Source: Byssochlamys sp. IMV 00236
Lineage: Eukaryota; Ascomycota; Eurotiomycetes; Eurotiales; Thermoascaceae
DNA length: 64,000 nt
Assembly (NCBI GenBank): GCA_001931875.2
Contig: MSJH02000815.1
Coordinates: forward strand, 458,947-522,946
Reading direction: 5' to 3'
Part shown: in pieces, positions 35,674 through 45,849 of the stretch
Layout of the letters: each line of letters begins with the position of its first letter
Numbering within the stretch: the first letter of the stretch is position 1
The notes under the pieces: generated by a model
Seen by the model: the letters and a program-made list of their open reading frames with translations, nothing else
Database searches by the model: none
Told to the model about the DNA's origin: nothing
Program-made: the position numbers and the translations under genes

Positions 35674-38331
35674 ATGAGCTCCATCTTCACTCCCAATATC
35701 GGCGCCATCCCCACTATCCGCACCCGCAAAGCTCTCCTGCTTCTCGATCTTCAGAACGACTTCATCCGCCCCACTGGTGCCCTTCCTGTGAGCAATGCAG
35801 CCGATATCCTCGACCAGATCCCCAGTCTGGTCCAGAGTTTCCGCCACACCGGAGATGTAGTCTGGGTTCGGTCCCAGTACGCAGATAGCCGGCCACTGCT
35901 CGATCCCAGCACAGGTGCAGAGCGTGTCATCCTCACGGGGCCTGGCAAGGAGCCCAAGAGGAAAAAGAAGCTACAGGGACAGGAGGACCAGGATTCCGAG
36001 AAAGATCCATCGCATGTCGACGATGAAGCCTTTTTGACTACCAGTCGCTGCTGTCTGCCCCAGACCTCTGGGGCTCAGTTCCCGGCCCCTGTACTCTCCG
36101 CCATCGATCCCCAGGACACAGTCATCGTCAAAACGGACTATTCCGCCTTCCAGGCCCCGACCCTGGTCGAGTCCTTCCGTTCGCGCTTTGTCACGGAGAT
36201 CTATTTGGTCGGATCCCTGTCGAACGTTGGCGTCTACGCCACGGCTCTCGATGCTGCCCGCCATGGCTTTACCGTCACCTTGATCGAGGACTGTCTGGGC
36301 TATCGCAGCTTTACCCGTCATGAGGAGGCTATGCGACGCATGGCCGATTTACTGGGTGCGGACGGGGTGACGGTGGCGGAGCTGTTGGAGGAGCATGACT
36401 GGCAAGAGACGGACAAAATTGCACGGGCCGGAGGCACTCGTTCCCAGCGTCCTACTACCCCGGCGGGGATTGAGACTGTCATGGACGACTTGCTTGTTAA
36501 GGCATCTCCTCGTGCTGCTCCACCAGAAAATGCCCGCCCCAAATCAGACAAGGAGGAAAAGGAGAGAGCGGAAGAGCGTCAGCATATCATTGAGGCTGCC
36601 ATGAAGGGAACCGCAATGGATGGGCTAGGCGACATCGAGATTGGATCTGACAACGGTGATGAAGACGATCCTTTAAACCTCGAAGCGTACCGTCAACATG
36701 TGGCCTCGCATGCCGCTGCTCGACTCTCTCGTACCATGCGTGATGCTACGGCCCCAGCGCCGGAGCCTGGCGTCAAGCGGACACGAGCTAAGATGCGGCG
36801 TATCAAGAACCGGGATACACCTCAGTCTCCCTCCGCTACGAGCGCCAAGCCCGCTCCAACATCTGATTCACGGCCCTCCTCCGCGCGAACATCTCGTCCA
36901 AAGGTTCCGGAAGGGCTCCACCAGCCTGGAGACCAGATTGGGGAGGGTGACTCGCGTCTCCTGTATAATCTGGAACTGTCTCCGGACGCTTTTGCGGAGG
37001 TTCGGAAGGAGGTCAACTGGCAGAAAATGTATCATCTCTCAGGCCAGGTTCCTCGCTTGGTCGCAGTGCAAGGCCAGGTCGGGTCGGATGGGTCTATGCC
37101 CATTTACCGCCATCCTGCGGATGAATCCCCACCGTTGCAGGCGTTCAGCCCTGCAGTTGATCATATACGAGCTGTGGTTGAGCCTATCCTAGGCCATCCC
37201 CTGAACCATGTGCTCATCCAGCTGTACCGGGATGGGCAGGACCGTATCTCAGAGCACTCAGATAAAACCCTCGACATCGTGCGCGGTTCTTTCATCTGCA
37301 ATGTCAGCCTGGGCGCCCAGAGGGTTATGATCCTACGCACTAAGGCCTCTGGCATCTCATCGACGGCGTCCCAGACGTCCGGGGATGATGCAGATATTGC
37401 GTCTCGAAAGAGCCAGCGCGTCCCATTACCGCACGGATCGCTTTTCATTCTCGGGCCAGAAACAAATCAGCGCTGGCTGCATGGAATCCGGCCGGACAAG
37501 CGTCGCGAATCGGAGAAAACCGCAGAAGAGCGCGCCTTTGGGGGTGAGCGGATCTCTTTAACCTTCCGACATATTGGTACCTTCATAGACCCTGCTGCAG
37601 GGACCATATGGGGCCAGGGTGCCGTGTCGAAATCGCGAGATGGAGCGGGACGAATCATCCATGGTGATCCCGCGGAGACGGAGCGGTTGGTCCACGCGTT
37701 CGGCAACGAGAATCATTCAACGGAGTTCGATTGGGATGCTGTTTATGGCAGCGGCTTTGATGCCATTAACTTCGTTACGGTTAGCCCTGGAAAACTGGTG
37801 CCCAGCGGGGATTTTGTTGGTGACCTACGGGTTCGACTCGCCCTGATGGAGAACGGCTTGCGATATGAGACTGTGGATCCTTCTAATTTTGAAGGGCTAT
37901 CGAACGCACCACGACCGATATACTTGGATTCGGATGGGCCAACGACGGCTGGCGATACCCAGATTCTCGCCTATCTAGCGCAAAGGCCGTCCTCGAGACC
38001 AGGCGTGGACGGATTGCGCGGAGGGAACCAGCTACAGCACATTGAGCAGCTGTGGGCGAATTGGAAAAAGTATCGGATGGGAGGGATCAAAGGGGAGTTC
38101 ACTGCTTTGAACCCGTGGGAAGAGGCCTTGAAAGGACGGCACTACCTCGGCGGCCAGACTATCGCGATTGACGACTGCTCACTCTGGCCAGTGCTACGGC
38201 AGATGGTGCAGGACAAGGGGCCCTTATCAGCTACGGCGTTTCCCAACCTTAGCAACTACTACAACCGGATGGAGAAGCGTGGCTGTGTGCGAATCGTCCT
38301 CGACGAGATGATGGGTGGAACTCATCCATGA
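35674..38331 (+). CDS. Three-domain fusion: isochorismatase-like hydrolase + AlkB-type 2OG-Fe(II) dioxygenase + GST-like domain
   Basis: One open frame of 885 residues without introns. Residues about 15-245 are an isochorismatase-type (cysteine hydrolase) fold: Asp25 in LLLDLQNDF and Lys153 in VIVKTDYSAF of the Asp-Lys-Cys triad are present, but the Cys position (expected xNVCVYATALDA) is Gly186 (SLSNVGVYATALDA). Residues about 245-420 are a charged, Arg/Lys/Ser/Pro-rich, probably disordered linker. Residues about 425-690 are AlkB-like: the iron ligands His528 and Asp530 (EHSDKT), distal His603 (RWLHGIRPD) and the 2-oxoglutarate R-x5-R (Arg626, Arg632 in RISLTFRHIG). Residues about 695-885 are GST-like (PGKLVPSGDFVGDLRVRLAL, then an all-alpha C-terminal half). 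The AlkB part predicts oxidative demethylation of nucleic acid. An in-frame single ORF argues against an assembly error. Confidence 0.88.
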   Translation: MSSIFTPNIGAIPTIRTRKALLLLDLQNDFIRPTGALPVSNAADILDQIPSLVQSFRHTGDVVWVRSQYADSRPLLDPSTGAERVILTGPGKEPKRKKKLQGQEDQDSEKDPSHVDDEAFLTTSRCCLPQTSGAQFPAPVLSAIDPQDTVIVKTDYSAFQAPTLVESFRSRFVTEIYLVGSLSNVGVYATALDAARHGFTVTLIEDCLGYRSFTRHEEAMRRMADLLGADGVTVAELLEEHDWQETDKIARAGGTRSQRPTTPAGIETVMDDLLVKASPRAAPPENARPKSDKEEKERAEERQHIIEAAMKGTAMDGLGDIEIGSDNGDEDDPLNLEAYRQHVASHAAARLSRTMRDATAPAPEPGVKRTRAKMRRIKNRDTPQSPSATSAKPAPTSDSRPSSARTSRPKVPEGLHQPGDQIGEGDSRLLYNLELSPDAFAEVRKEVNWQKMYHLSGQVPRLVAVQGQVGSDGSMPIYRHPADESPPLQAFSPAVDHIRAVVEPILGHPLNHVLIQLYRDGQDRISEHSDKTLDIVRGSFICNVSLGAQRVMILRTKASGISSTASQTSGDDADIASRKSQRVPLPHGSLFILGPETNQRWLHGIRPDKRRESEKTAEERAFGGERISLTFRHIGTFIDPAAGTIWGQGAVSKSRDGAGRIIHGDPAETERLVHAFGNENHSTEFDWDAVYGSGFDAINFVTVSPGKLVPSGDFVGDLRVRLALMENGLRYETVDPSNFEGLSNAPRPIYLDSDGPTTAGDTQILAYLAQRPSSRPGVDGLRGGNQLQHIEQLWANWKKYRMGGIKGEFTALNPWEEALKGRHYLGGQTIAIDDCSLWPVLRQMVQDKGPLSATAFPNLSNYYNRMEKRGCVRIVLDEMMGGTHP

Positions 38332-38979
38332 GGTATATGGCCTGCTGCTCCGACAGTCCCTTTTAGCTTTGTCGATTTAGCAAAGAGTCGACTGATTCAG
38401 CTTCGACGAGGTGATGCCGATTTATGACGTCTACGAATTTCACGAGCCTGTAAGGAAAGTTCTGGCTATAATAGCGAAGGGAAAAGTTGATACAGGATGC
38501 GATCCGACCACATCTTTTGCAAAATGCTCATCTCAATTCTTATCTATATATTCTGTTTATATTTCCTTTCTTCCCATTTCTTTACTTCTAATTTTTCATA
38601 TATTTTTTATTTACATATATTCAATTTGCAACTTTCTGATTGAATGATGGTGTCACTCGGACGAAGGGAGTACGTCTTTTCCAGATCGCCATAGACAATG
38701 AAATATTTTTGATGCAGTCGTGCTACTTTCGTTTCCGCATGTACCTGCTTGATCTCGACTATACCCTACTGGCATGACTTTGCTTGCGGTGAATGTGGAT
38801 ATTTTACTCTTTTTGCAGTGAACACTCAGAATTATCAAGATATCAGAATTCGACCAATTCGTCTGGTATCTGTACTGGCACCTGATGGGTATTGCATTCT
38901 CGTCTATATACAGTCATCTCCTTCCAAAATGCATTCCACGCAGTTCTTGGGCTATTTTACATGCATGTATATATAATGG
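38332..38979. other. Intergenic between convergent genes
   Basis: About 650 bp, T-rich, with the two 3' ends. No coding evidence. Confidence 0.5.
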
Positions 38980-40012
38980 CTACAATTTTTCAAATGTCGG
39001 CTTCTTTTTCTGCATTTGAGAAAAGATAGCTGACTGGATATCATTCGTCTGTAGAGCAGCACTGTTCCAGACACCAGTGTATCGTAGACCTAGATAGATA
39101 TCACGCATACGGTATTAGCAAAAACGTTGCAGCATCCAACAGATTCGCAGCTACGTATGGAACTTACCATCCTGCACAGAATGATCCCTCGACCAATTCA
39201 ACAACTCCTTTGTCCCCTGCACCGCAACGGGACTCTTACTTGCGATCAAGGCCGCCAGATCCAGCGCCGCCTTCACCGTCTTCTCTTTGTTTTCATACAC
39301 CCCACTCACCAAACCCACCCTGTGCGCTTCCTCCGCACCGAAAATCCTCGCCGTCAACGCAACATCTTTCACCCAGCCATAATTCCCGACGACTTTCGGG
39401 AGACGACTCAACGTGCCTATATCAGCCGCAAGACCAATATCCACCTCCTTCACCGCGAACCGCGTATCGGCTGCAGAAAGCCGGACATCTGCCGCCGTAG
39501 CGATGTCGACCGCTAACCCCAGTGCATAGCCGTGTATAGCGGCAATAACGGGCTTTTCACACCGCTCGATCGCGCTGATGCAGTCTTGGAATTCGACGAT
39601 ATGGCGACGGAGACTAGTCGCGTGGCGGGCAGTGTCTGAGTCGGAGGGAGAGAAGAGAATGCCTTGGCTGGCGGCTTTGACGTCGAGGCCGGTCGTGAAG
39701 GCCTTTTCGCCGGCGCCGCTGAGCACGATGGCGCGGACGGAAGACGAGGTGGAGAGGAGGTCGAAGACAATGCGCATTTCGAGCCACATTCTGTAGTAGT
39801 ACAGAACATTTAGTACGATGGTCAAAATTACAGTATTCAAATGACGAATTGAGAACATGGACATAGTCATTAAAGAGTAAATCAAACAAAGAATCACAAA
39901 CTCACTCCTCATGAAACGCATTCATCTTATCCGGACGATTGATCTCGACGTGCGCGACATATTCCTGAGGATAAGTGATGACGAAGTATTTGAATTTCTG
40001 ATCTGTTGCCAT
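38980..40012 (-). CDS. Delta(3,5)-Delta(2,4)-dienoyl-CoA isomerase-like protein (crotonase family)
   Basis: Three exons, 39906-40012, 39168-39790 and 38980-39089, 279 residues. The N-terminal exon has VEINRPDKMNAFHE, then the oxyanion-hole AFTTGLDVKAAS and HGYALGLAVDIATAADVRL. The motif TRFAVKEVDIGLAADIGTLSRLPK carries the Glu and Asp known as catalytic in ECH1-type dienoyl-CoA isomerases, which separates it from ordinary enoyl-CoA hydratases. It would reposition double bonds during oxidation of unsaturated fatty acids. The C-terminus is FEKL, not a canonical peroxisomal SKL, so location is uncertain. Exon joints were made so that HEEMWLEMR and QDGLRYTGVW are continuous. Confidence 0.9.
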
Positions 40013-40156
40013 AATGTATAAATATATTTCCTCTAGTATCGGAATCACCCTCGATTCTTTCTGATTTTCGTATTTTCTTTTTTCGTGTCCAATTGATGGT
40101 ATAAGCTTGTCTTGTCCCGGGAAAAGCTAGGTTGTTGGTTTGCTTAGGTAGCGGGG

Positions 40157-40185
40157 ATATATGTATATATATATATATATATATA
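40157..40185. repeat. (TA)n microsatellite
   Basis: About 12 to 14 TA units just upstream of the dienoyl-CoA isomerase-like gene, seen directly. The rest of the 40013-40767 interval shows no gene. Confidence 0.9.
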
Positions 40186-40767
40186 GGAAGGTATGGAATC
40201 CGATATTTCCAGAGTTAGGCTCACTAATATGGAGGGATTTAATGAGTATGACTTTTGGAAAACATGTGAAGTTAATAAGTTATGGGTTCAATCTACTGAA
40301 GAGCTGATGAGATGATGCGCAGAGTGTACCTCGGCTCGGGGGTCATGTGCCAAGAGCTGATTAGATACTAGGTGTGATCCCGAGGTGCGATGTTTGCCTA
40401 TTTTAAGTACTCTACATCTACAAAGGGAATTAATTAATTGATTGGGAAAATAATATGAACTTGAATAATGTATTAAATTCAAATTATGCAATTAATTAAC
40501 ATAGTCGTAACGTCGTCACTTGCAAAAGGAGAGATCTTCGTGCAACACCATGCCACTTCCACTGCCATCGTCAACCTTTGAAAGAAGGAGAAGAAATATT
40601 AGGTCGTATTCGTCATGCTCGAAGAACGTTGCTTGATGAAGTTGATTCGATCGACAGTCATGCCCGAGAGTTGCAGAGGGGATAAGAAAGGATGGCGGTT
40701 TCAGAAACTAGAAGATCGGATCATGGAAGGATGACCGCCGAGAAGGGGTAGTGATAGTGGAATGCGT

Positions 40768-41310
40768 TTACTCCGAGATGGTGATCTTCTTGGCCGAAGG
40801 AGCAGAAGCCTTGGGAACGACAACGGAAAGGATACCGTTCTTCAGGCTGGCCTTGACGTTGTCCTGGTCGACACGAGTCGGGAAGGAGAAGCTACGGTGG
40901 AATTCTCCAATGGAGCGCTCGCTGACCCAGTACTTGGCCTTGGGCTGGTCGGCCTTGGAGACCTGCTTGTCACCGGTCTTGGTGACTTCCTGGCCCTGGC
41001 CCTGCTGCTGCTGCTGCTGGCCCTGAGCCTGGCCCTCCTCACCAGCCTCAGGAGAGTGGTACTCGCGCTCGGTGCGGCCCCTGATCACCAGGGTCTGCGG
41101 GTCGCTGAACTCAATGTCGATGTCCTTCTGGCTGATACCAGGGAGCTCGCCGTCGAGGTGATAGGCGTCCTTGGTCTCACGAACGTCGAACTTGGGCGCG
41201 AAGCCGCGCAGCTGAGGGTTGGCGCGAGTCGCGCGGTGGACATCGTAGTCGTCGAGGAGACGGAAGAGAGGAGCGAAGTCACCAGCTGGGAATCGTGGGA
41301 AGAGCGACAT
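40768..41310 (-). CDS. hsp30: Small heat-shock protein (Hsp20/Hsp30 family)
   Basis: Single exon, 180 residues. The alpha-crystallin domain begins around FAPKFDVRETKDAYHLDGEL and ends with the conserved strand VKASLKNGILSVVVPKA. Between is a long Gln/Gly-rich insertion (EEGQAQGQQQQQQGQGQE), a common low-complexity loop in fungal Hsp30s. The short C-terminal tail ITISE takes the place of the I-x-I/V assembly motif. It acts as an ATP-independent holdase. A TTCGAGAA pair of inverted heat-shock boxes lies at 41487-41494, about 180 bp upstream, though so short a match could be chance. The symbol is used for the family; exact orthology is not proven. Confidence 0.93.
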   Translation of the reverse strand: MSLFPRFPAGDFAPLFRLLDDYDVHRATRANPQLRGFAPKFDVRETKDAYHLDGELPGISQKDIDIEFSDPQTLVIRGRTEREYHSPEAGEEGQAQGQQQQQQGQGQEVTKTGDKQVSKADQPKAKYWVSERSIGEFHRSFSFPTRVDQDNVKASLKNGILSVVVPKASAPSAKKITISE

Positions 41311-43251
41311 TTTGATGGTTGGTTTGTTTGGATGATGAAACTTTGTTAAAGCTTCAAAGGCGGTTTTGTTCGCGGTTTTGTTGTTTTTGAGTTATCGACT
41401 CGATCTGATAATCACTGAATCTCTGGTTGAGAGAGAACCCCCAGCCAGAGCAGTCTCGAGGCCATTAATATACCCTGAAGACATGGTTCGAGAATCTGCG
41501 ATAGCCTTCACTGCGAAGTATGGGTGACGTTAACTCGAACATCCTGGGGAATTCGCGCAATGACGAGCAGGGGCGAGACATGAGGTGATACTCGCATCAG
41601 GACTTCACGATGTCTCGATCGGAGCTTTCGAGCGCGTTCCAGCAGCTGCCACGTGATTCGCCGCCACCCTCCGCTCCGCTGGACATTCGCGGAGAATACA
41701 GCCATGACGGAAGATTATTGAGAACCCTGGAGCTGGTGATAGTTACACTACATAGTGGCGGAGGCTGTGGAGAGTTCGAGACAGCTACACTGCACAACAC
41801 AGACCGAATGGCGCCACGTCCTACGATCGTCATTTCGCAGTAACGTTTCTATTAGATCAGGGTCTTTTTTTGATGGAACGAAGTTAGCATTTCGAACACT
41901 TTCTAATACGGAATTCTAGGCCTCGGGGCGAGACCGACAGATGCATATCATGCCATTGCTAGCGGATATGATCAAGGAAATAATCTGTCTTCTTGAAATT
42001 ACAGCTGCTATGTATGATGATACTACTGTACTTAACTGAGTTGGATACTCAATGTTGCCAAAAACGCTAATGGCCGGCAGAATCCTCTGATTGGTTACAT
42101 TGTGACATTCTAAACTCGGATTCAGAATAGTTCTGAACGCATGCTTCTAATTGGTCAAATCAAATATCAGATACTGCTGATTGTATTGCATCAGATAACT
42201 AACGAGTATATACGTACTTGCTCGCCCTTTTCAACCATCATACTCCCTTTGCTTCTTCTTCTTCTTCTTCTTCTTCTTCTTCTTCTTCTGCCAATATATT
42301 ATCTATTACTATGATATTTAACCGCTGTATTCATTGTATCCTTCCATTCCTCCCTGTTCGTACGATAAGTGCCTCACCCGCACCTCCTCTTTCGGATTCA
42401 CAGTTGGATATTCATTCCCTTCCAACCCCCACTTTCATATTTGGCCCGCCCCTGTGCATAAGAAGGCATCACTGCCCCTTCCTCTTTGTCTTCCTTTCTC
42501 TCCTTCTCCTCGCGCCCAATGGACCGGCTCTACCACTCCTTTAGAGCCTGGCCCACTGTGCTGGTTTTTACTTACAAGTATCGAATTTCAAGCAAAAGCA
42601 ACGTGCGGAAAATATTACCTGTGTATAAACGTGGAAATATCGTTTCGGATGCAGAGGATGGGTTTCTCTCACACCTTCCTCCTGACACGTCTATCTTTTA
42701 TTATAATATGCAATGCTGTCTGGCTTGCCTCCCTAGTGATACGATTATTTTATTATTATTAAAGCGTTTCCGTCAAAAGTCCTTGATGAACTTGACGAAC
42801 AGCTGCCCGGACGTCTAGATTATACCCTCAGTACTTCAAACCTCATCCTTAAAATGCCTAGCCAACCTCACGAAGAGGCTGCTGGCTAATTCGAAGCCAT
42901 GCTTATAGTTCTTATAGTTCTTGCCGCTCAAATGAATGTTAAGCGTCCAATCTATTATCTAGGAGCCACCCGTATCGATGGTAATGATTAATTGGCCTGG
43001 CTATGCGCATGTGCATGATACGTGTTACCTTGTCTTCGTGCATTCCTTTTGGGATCGCCCATAAGATTGGGAATGATATTCCTCCACAATATAGCCGTGT
43101 CATACATACCCGCTTTCATCCTACCATGCAGCCGATCTACGTGCAGCTCTCAGTCCAATACCGTAAGAATCTGATCTTCCCAATGGACGAGTAACTGCTT
43201 TTCCATGGTGGTATCAATCGGAACCGGGAGAGTATACCCTATAGCTCGCCC
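41311..43251. other. Intergenic, no gene recognised
   Basis: Nearly 2 kb upstream of the small heat-shock gene. Contains a CTT microsatellite and pyrimidine-rich tracts but no supported gene. Confidence 0.55.
42252..42289. repeat. (CTT)n microsatellite
   Basis: About 12 CTT/TTC units in a long pyrimidine tract, seen directly. Confidence 0.95.
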
Positions 43252-43790
43252 TTGAAGGTCGAATTCTCGTTCAGCTTCTTGTTTGCTCAGCTAGTTACCT
43301 CTTTAAAGCGAGAGATTTCATCGCGGCCGCGCGATACCCTGCGGCCCACAGTGAACAGCCAAGTTGTTCCGATTACTTCACAGCTCAACGCAAGTATGTA
43401 TCTACCCTGCATAGTCCGAGCATATGCTGACTGATACAGCGGCTCCCAACCCCGGGACCATTGTATCGTCAGTGAACTGATTGGTATAAGTCCCTCACGC
43501 CCGCCATATACAGGGCATATGCTCACCTAGCTAGTTGTGATATGTAGGTGAACGGGGATCAGTGCTGCGGTATGAAGGTGTCAATACTTTGAATGAGGCT
43601 ACAGTTCGTTGGAAGATCGATATAATCCTGCAAGCTTGCGTTAGGACTGAGCAGAAACATATTGCTATGAAAGAGCTGGAGAGAAAGAAAAGGCCTGTAA
43701 CCCTCACGGCTGAGACCCAGCTTGAGTGCAAAATTATCTATAGGGGCGAAACTTTCCTTCTTGTTGGTTATTTGTGCCTTCCCCAGACTG
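43252..43790 (+). pseudogene. Relic of a hypothetical protein gene, truncated
   Basis: From ATG 43252 a protein-like stretch (VTSLKREISSRPRDTLRPTV) reaches a possible GTATGT donor after LNA at about 43391. Downstream, an open stretch from about 43550 reads GSVLRYEGVNTLNEATVRWK, LQACVRTEQKHIAMK and LECKIIYRGETFLLVGY and then turns into unrelated sequence. The second piece looks evolved, with an amphipathic alternating pattern, but I could not join the two pieces in frame and no later exon was found. It resembles, in my judgement only, the N-terminal part of large fungal families of unknown, possibly nuclease-fold proteins. It is best read as a broken or partial copy. Confidence 0.35.
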
Positions 43791-43908
43791 CTCTTTCTAT
43801 AACCAGTGCCCCCCAGAGGTCCATAATATCCGCCTCTGAAGCCCTCCGTCCTCATGCCACCAACACAATACAACAACACATTTGAAAACTTTCAAGATGG
43901 GCTACGAG

Positions 43909-44202
43909 TGGGCCGAACACACGTTAGTGATCATGGGGGTAGTTGGTGGGGCGCTGTTCTTCCTGAGCGTCGCGCTAAGGGGGGGGGCATGGCGGCGAGG
44001 AGGCGTGGGAGGCGGGGAGAAGGGGGGGGGAGAGGGGGAGGCCCAGAGGAACGACACCCATACCGGGGTGCGACTGTGGCAGGCCGCGAAGGCCTTTATA
44101 ATAACGGCCGCCCTGCTTGGAGAGGCCCGGGAGGTGGGAGAAGGGGGCGGGAGGGCGGAGAATGAGGGAGTGGAACTATATAATATGGTGATTACGGGAT
44201 AG
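43909..44202 (+). CDS. Doubtful small ORF with one hydrophobic segment
   Basis: From an internal Met at about 43894 the frame reads MGYEWAEHTLVIMG, VVGGALFFLSVALRG, i.e. one possible membrane helix, then a Gly-rich region imposed by the G tract and AAKAFIITAALLGEA. It has no recognisable family, and much of its sequence is dictated by a G-rich low-complexity tract, so coding status is weak. Included only because it starts behind a plausible leader and contains an internal hydrophobic stretch. Confidence 0.2.
   Translation, partial: WAEHTLVIMGVVGGALFFLSVALRGGAWRRGGVGGGEKGGGEGEAQRNDTHTGVRLWQAAKAFIITAALLGEAREVGEGGGRAENEGVELYNMVITG
43979..44160 (+). repeat. G-rich low-complexity tract with repeated G runs
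   Basis: Runs of 9, 4, 9 and 5 guanines occur between 43979 and 44038, with further GGGG runs to about 44160, all on the plus strand. Four or more closely spaced G runs satisfy the usual G-quadruplex pattern. The tract stands out sharply from the AT-rich surroundings. Confidence 0.85.
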
Positions 44203-44643
44203 GCACGAACCTTATGATTTGTGAAGCTAAAGACAGGGATCCCTAAGGCAGCGGCATGGCACAATGCTTAGCCTATATGGGTAAGTTAACTAGTCCCAGT
44301 CTATTAAGCGTTAATTAATTCTATTATATAGCAATGGTTCACCAAATTCGCAAGCAAGAAAACCGAATTAAAAGTATTGTCTAGGGCTGCGTTATGAATG
44401 TTAATACGTTTAGTTTCCTATATATCGAGCATAACGACAAGGTAAGAGCTTCTACGGTTCTTCTGTGATATAATAACCCTCATCTTTTTTTTTCTCTTCA
44501 TAGTACTCTGTCTGGCATACATAGCCTGTCGGCTATTACAGTGTTTAGTCTTTTTCGGCGAGTAGTATCCGGGTCTAGAGGCCCCTTACAGCTATTGAGG
44601 CTAGGTATATTATACTCTTATTATTGCCTTTCACATATATTCA

Positions 44644-45108
44644 TTGAGTATTGCACCACGATCATTGACGGACGTTACTTCTTCCTTGTCCTACCATCGT
44701 ACATGGCACGGTACTCCAATGGCAAGTCTCCGCAGGGCTATACCGATCGTGGGACATCTTAGATTAGGAAGACTCGACGATGGGACGATATTACAGTTAC
44801 AGACGTTACGAGACCTGTATTTCCGAAGCGAATATGACACATCGATACCTCAAATCCGGACATCCGAATCATACGGTCAGCCCATCACAGAGAGCCACAA
44901 GAGGCGGCTAAGTGAGTCTGATTCGTCCCAGCAAAATGCAGCCAAAAGACCGCGATGGGCTAACGGAACGGACCTCTCCAGTGAGCTTAGCAGCAGCACA
45001 AGATATCAGAGTTTACCTGACCTGGCTGGCCCTGTTTGGAAAAGGAGAACATCGAGTGCAGATAATATACAGAAGAGGGTGCGTCCCGAAAGACGAAGCC
45101 AAAAATAG
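44644..45108 (+). CDS. Uncertain hypothetical ORF (154 codons)
   Basis: An open stretch with a Ser/Arg-rich C-terminal half (ESHKRRLSESDSSQQNAAKR, SLPDLAGPVWKRRTSS) that looks like a disordered nuclear protein tail, and a segment LQTLRDLYFRSEYD. No family is recognised, the start is arbitrary and upstream exons are not evident. It may be the last exon of a larger or decayed gene. Confidence 0.3.
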   Translation: MSIAPRSLTDVTSSLSYHRTWHGTPMASLRRAIPIVGHLRLGRLDDGTILQLQTLRDLYFRSEYDTSIPQIRTSESYGQPITESHKRRLSESDSSQQNAAKRPRWANGTDLSSELSSSTRYQSLPDLAGPVWKRRTSSADNIQKRVRPERRSQK

Positions 45109-45432
45109 CTACCACTCCCAAGCATCCTATCGAGCTCATGAAAACCCCTCCGAATGGGCCCTGGGGCCCGATGTCCCTACTGAGGAAACAGTGAAGCGAT
45201 TTGCACCTCTTTGCCTTGGCGGCTTCTAAGATGTGAACCCGATACAAAAAGAAAGCAACGTTGCCAGTGGTTCAGTGATTTCCCTTCCCCCTTCTGGCCT
45301 TCTGGACTGGGCACTCGCAGAATAGGTAGTTAAGAAGTCCAGCTCAATTAATCAATCATGAATTAAGATTAAGTTATGTAGCCATCCCGCTCCGTAAGAG
45401 AAGACATGTAACATCAGGCGAGAGAAAGAGCC

Positions 45433-45849
45433 TCATTCTGATTCCGACTCTTCTGGCTGCATGACCTTCTCATCCAATTCCTAAAATACTTTCATCAGCA
45501 TGATGAACTCCCATAAGGATAACAACGAAACACAAAGAGCGCTCACCCTTCCCAACCTAGCCTTCAAATTGAGCAACTGACTTTCCTTGATGACTAGGTG
45601 GCGATCATCGTCAAGGTCCTCGACGATATAGTCATGTCTCTCCTCGTCGTACTTGAGAATGATGGCTTTGACGGATGGGTCGCATTCGATCAGGACTCCT
45701 GGGTTGTGATCAGATTAGTGTGTTTTTTCGTTCTTTATCATTTCACTAATCATTAAATGCGGCCAAGAGAGTCTTCTGACAAGGATATGGGATAGGAAGA
45801 AGGGCTATTCTTTGGGGCCTGCATACTAACCCTTGACGGCACGAGGCAT
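45433..45849 (-). CDS. tfb5: TFIIH subunit Tfb5 (TTDA/GTF2H5 family)
   Basis: Three exons (45831-45849, 45547-45698, 45433-45480) encode 72 residues, the normal size. The protein reads MPRAVKGVLIECDPSVKAII, then DDDRHLVIKESQLLNLKARL, matching the Tfb5 fold (MPRAIRGVLIECDPSIK is the usual start). The last exon adds an acidic tail (QPEESESE). It stabilises the core of TFIIH for nucleotide excision repair and transcription. The first exon is just 19 bases, so an automatic search for open frames finds nothing here. All junctions have GT..AG ends. Confidence 0.93.

Noticed and set aside
40762..41349. 195-codon frame opposite the small heat-shock gene
   Set aside because: Antisense shadow; its poly-Leu stretch is the complement of the Gln-rich loop of the real gene.
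41487..41494. Heat-shock element upstream of the small heat-shock gene
   Set aside because: Only two inverted boxes (TTCGAGAA); six fixed bases are too common by chance to list as a site of its own.
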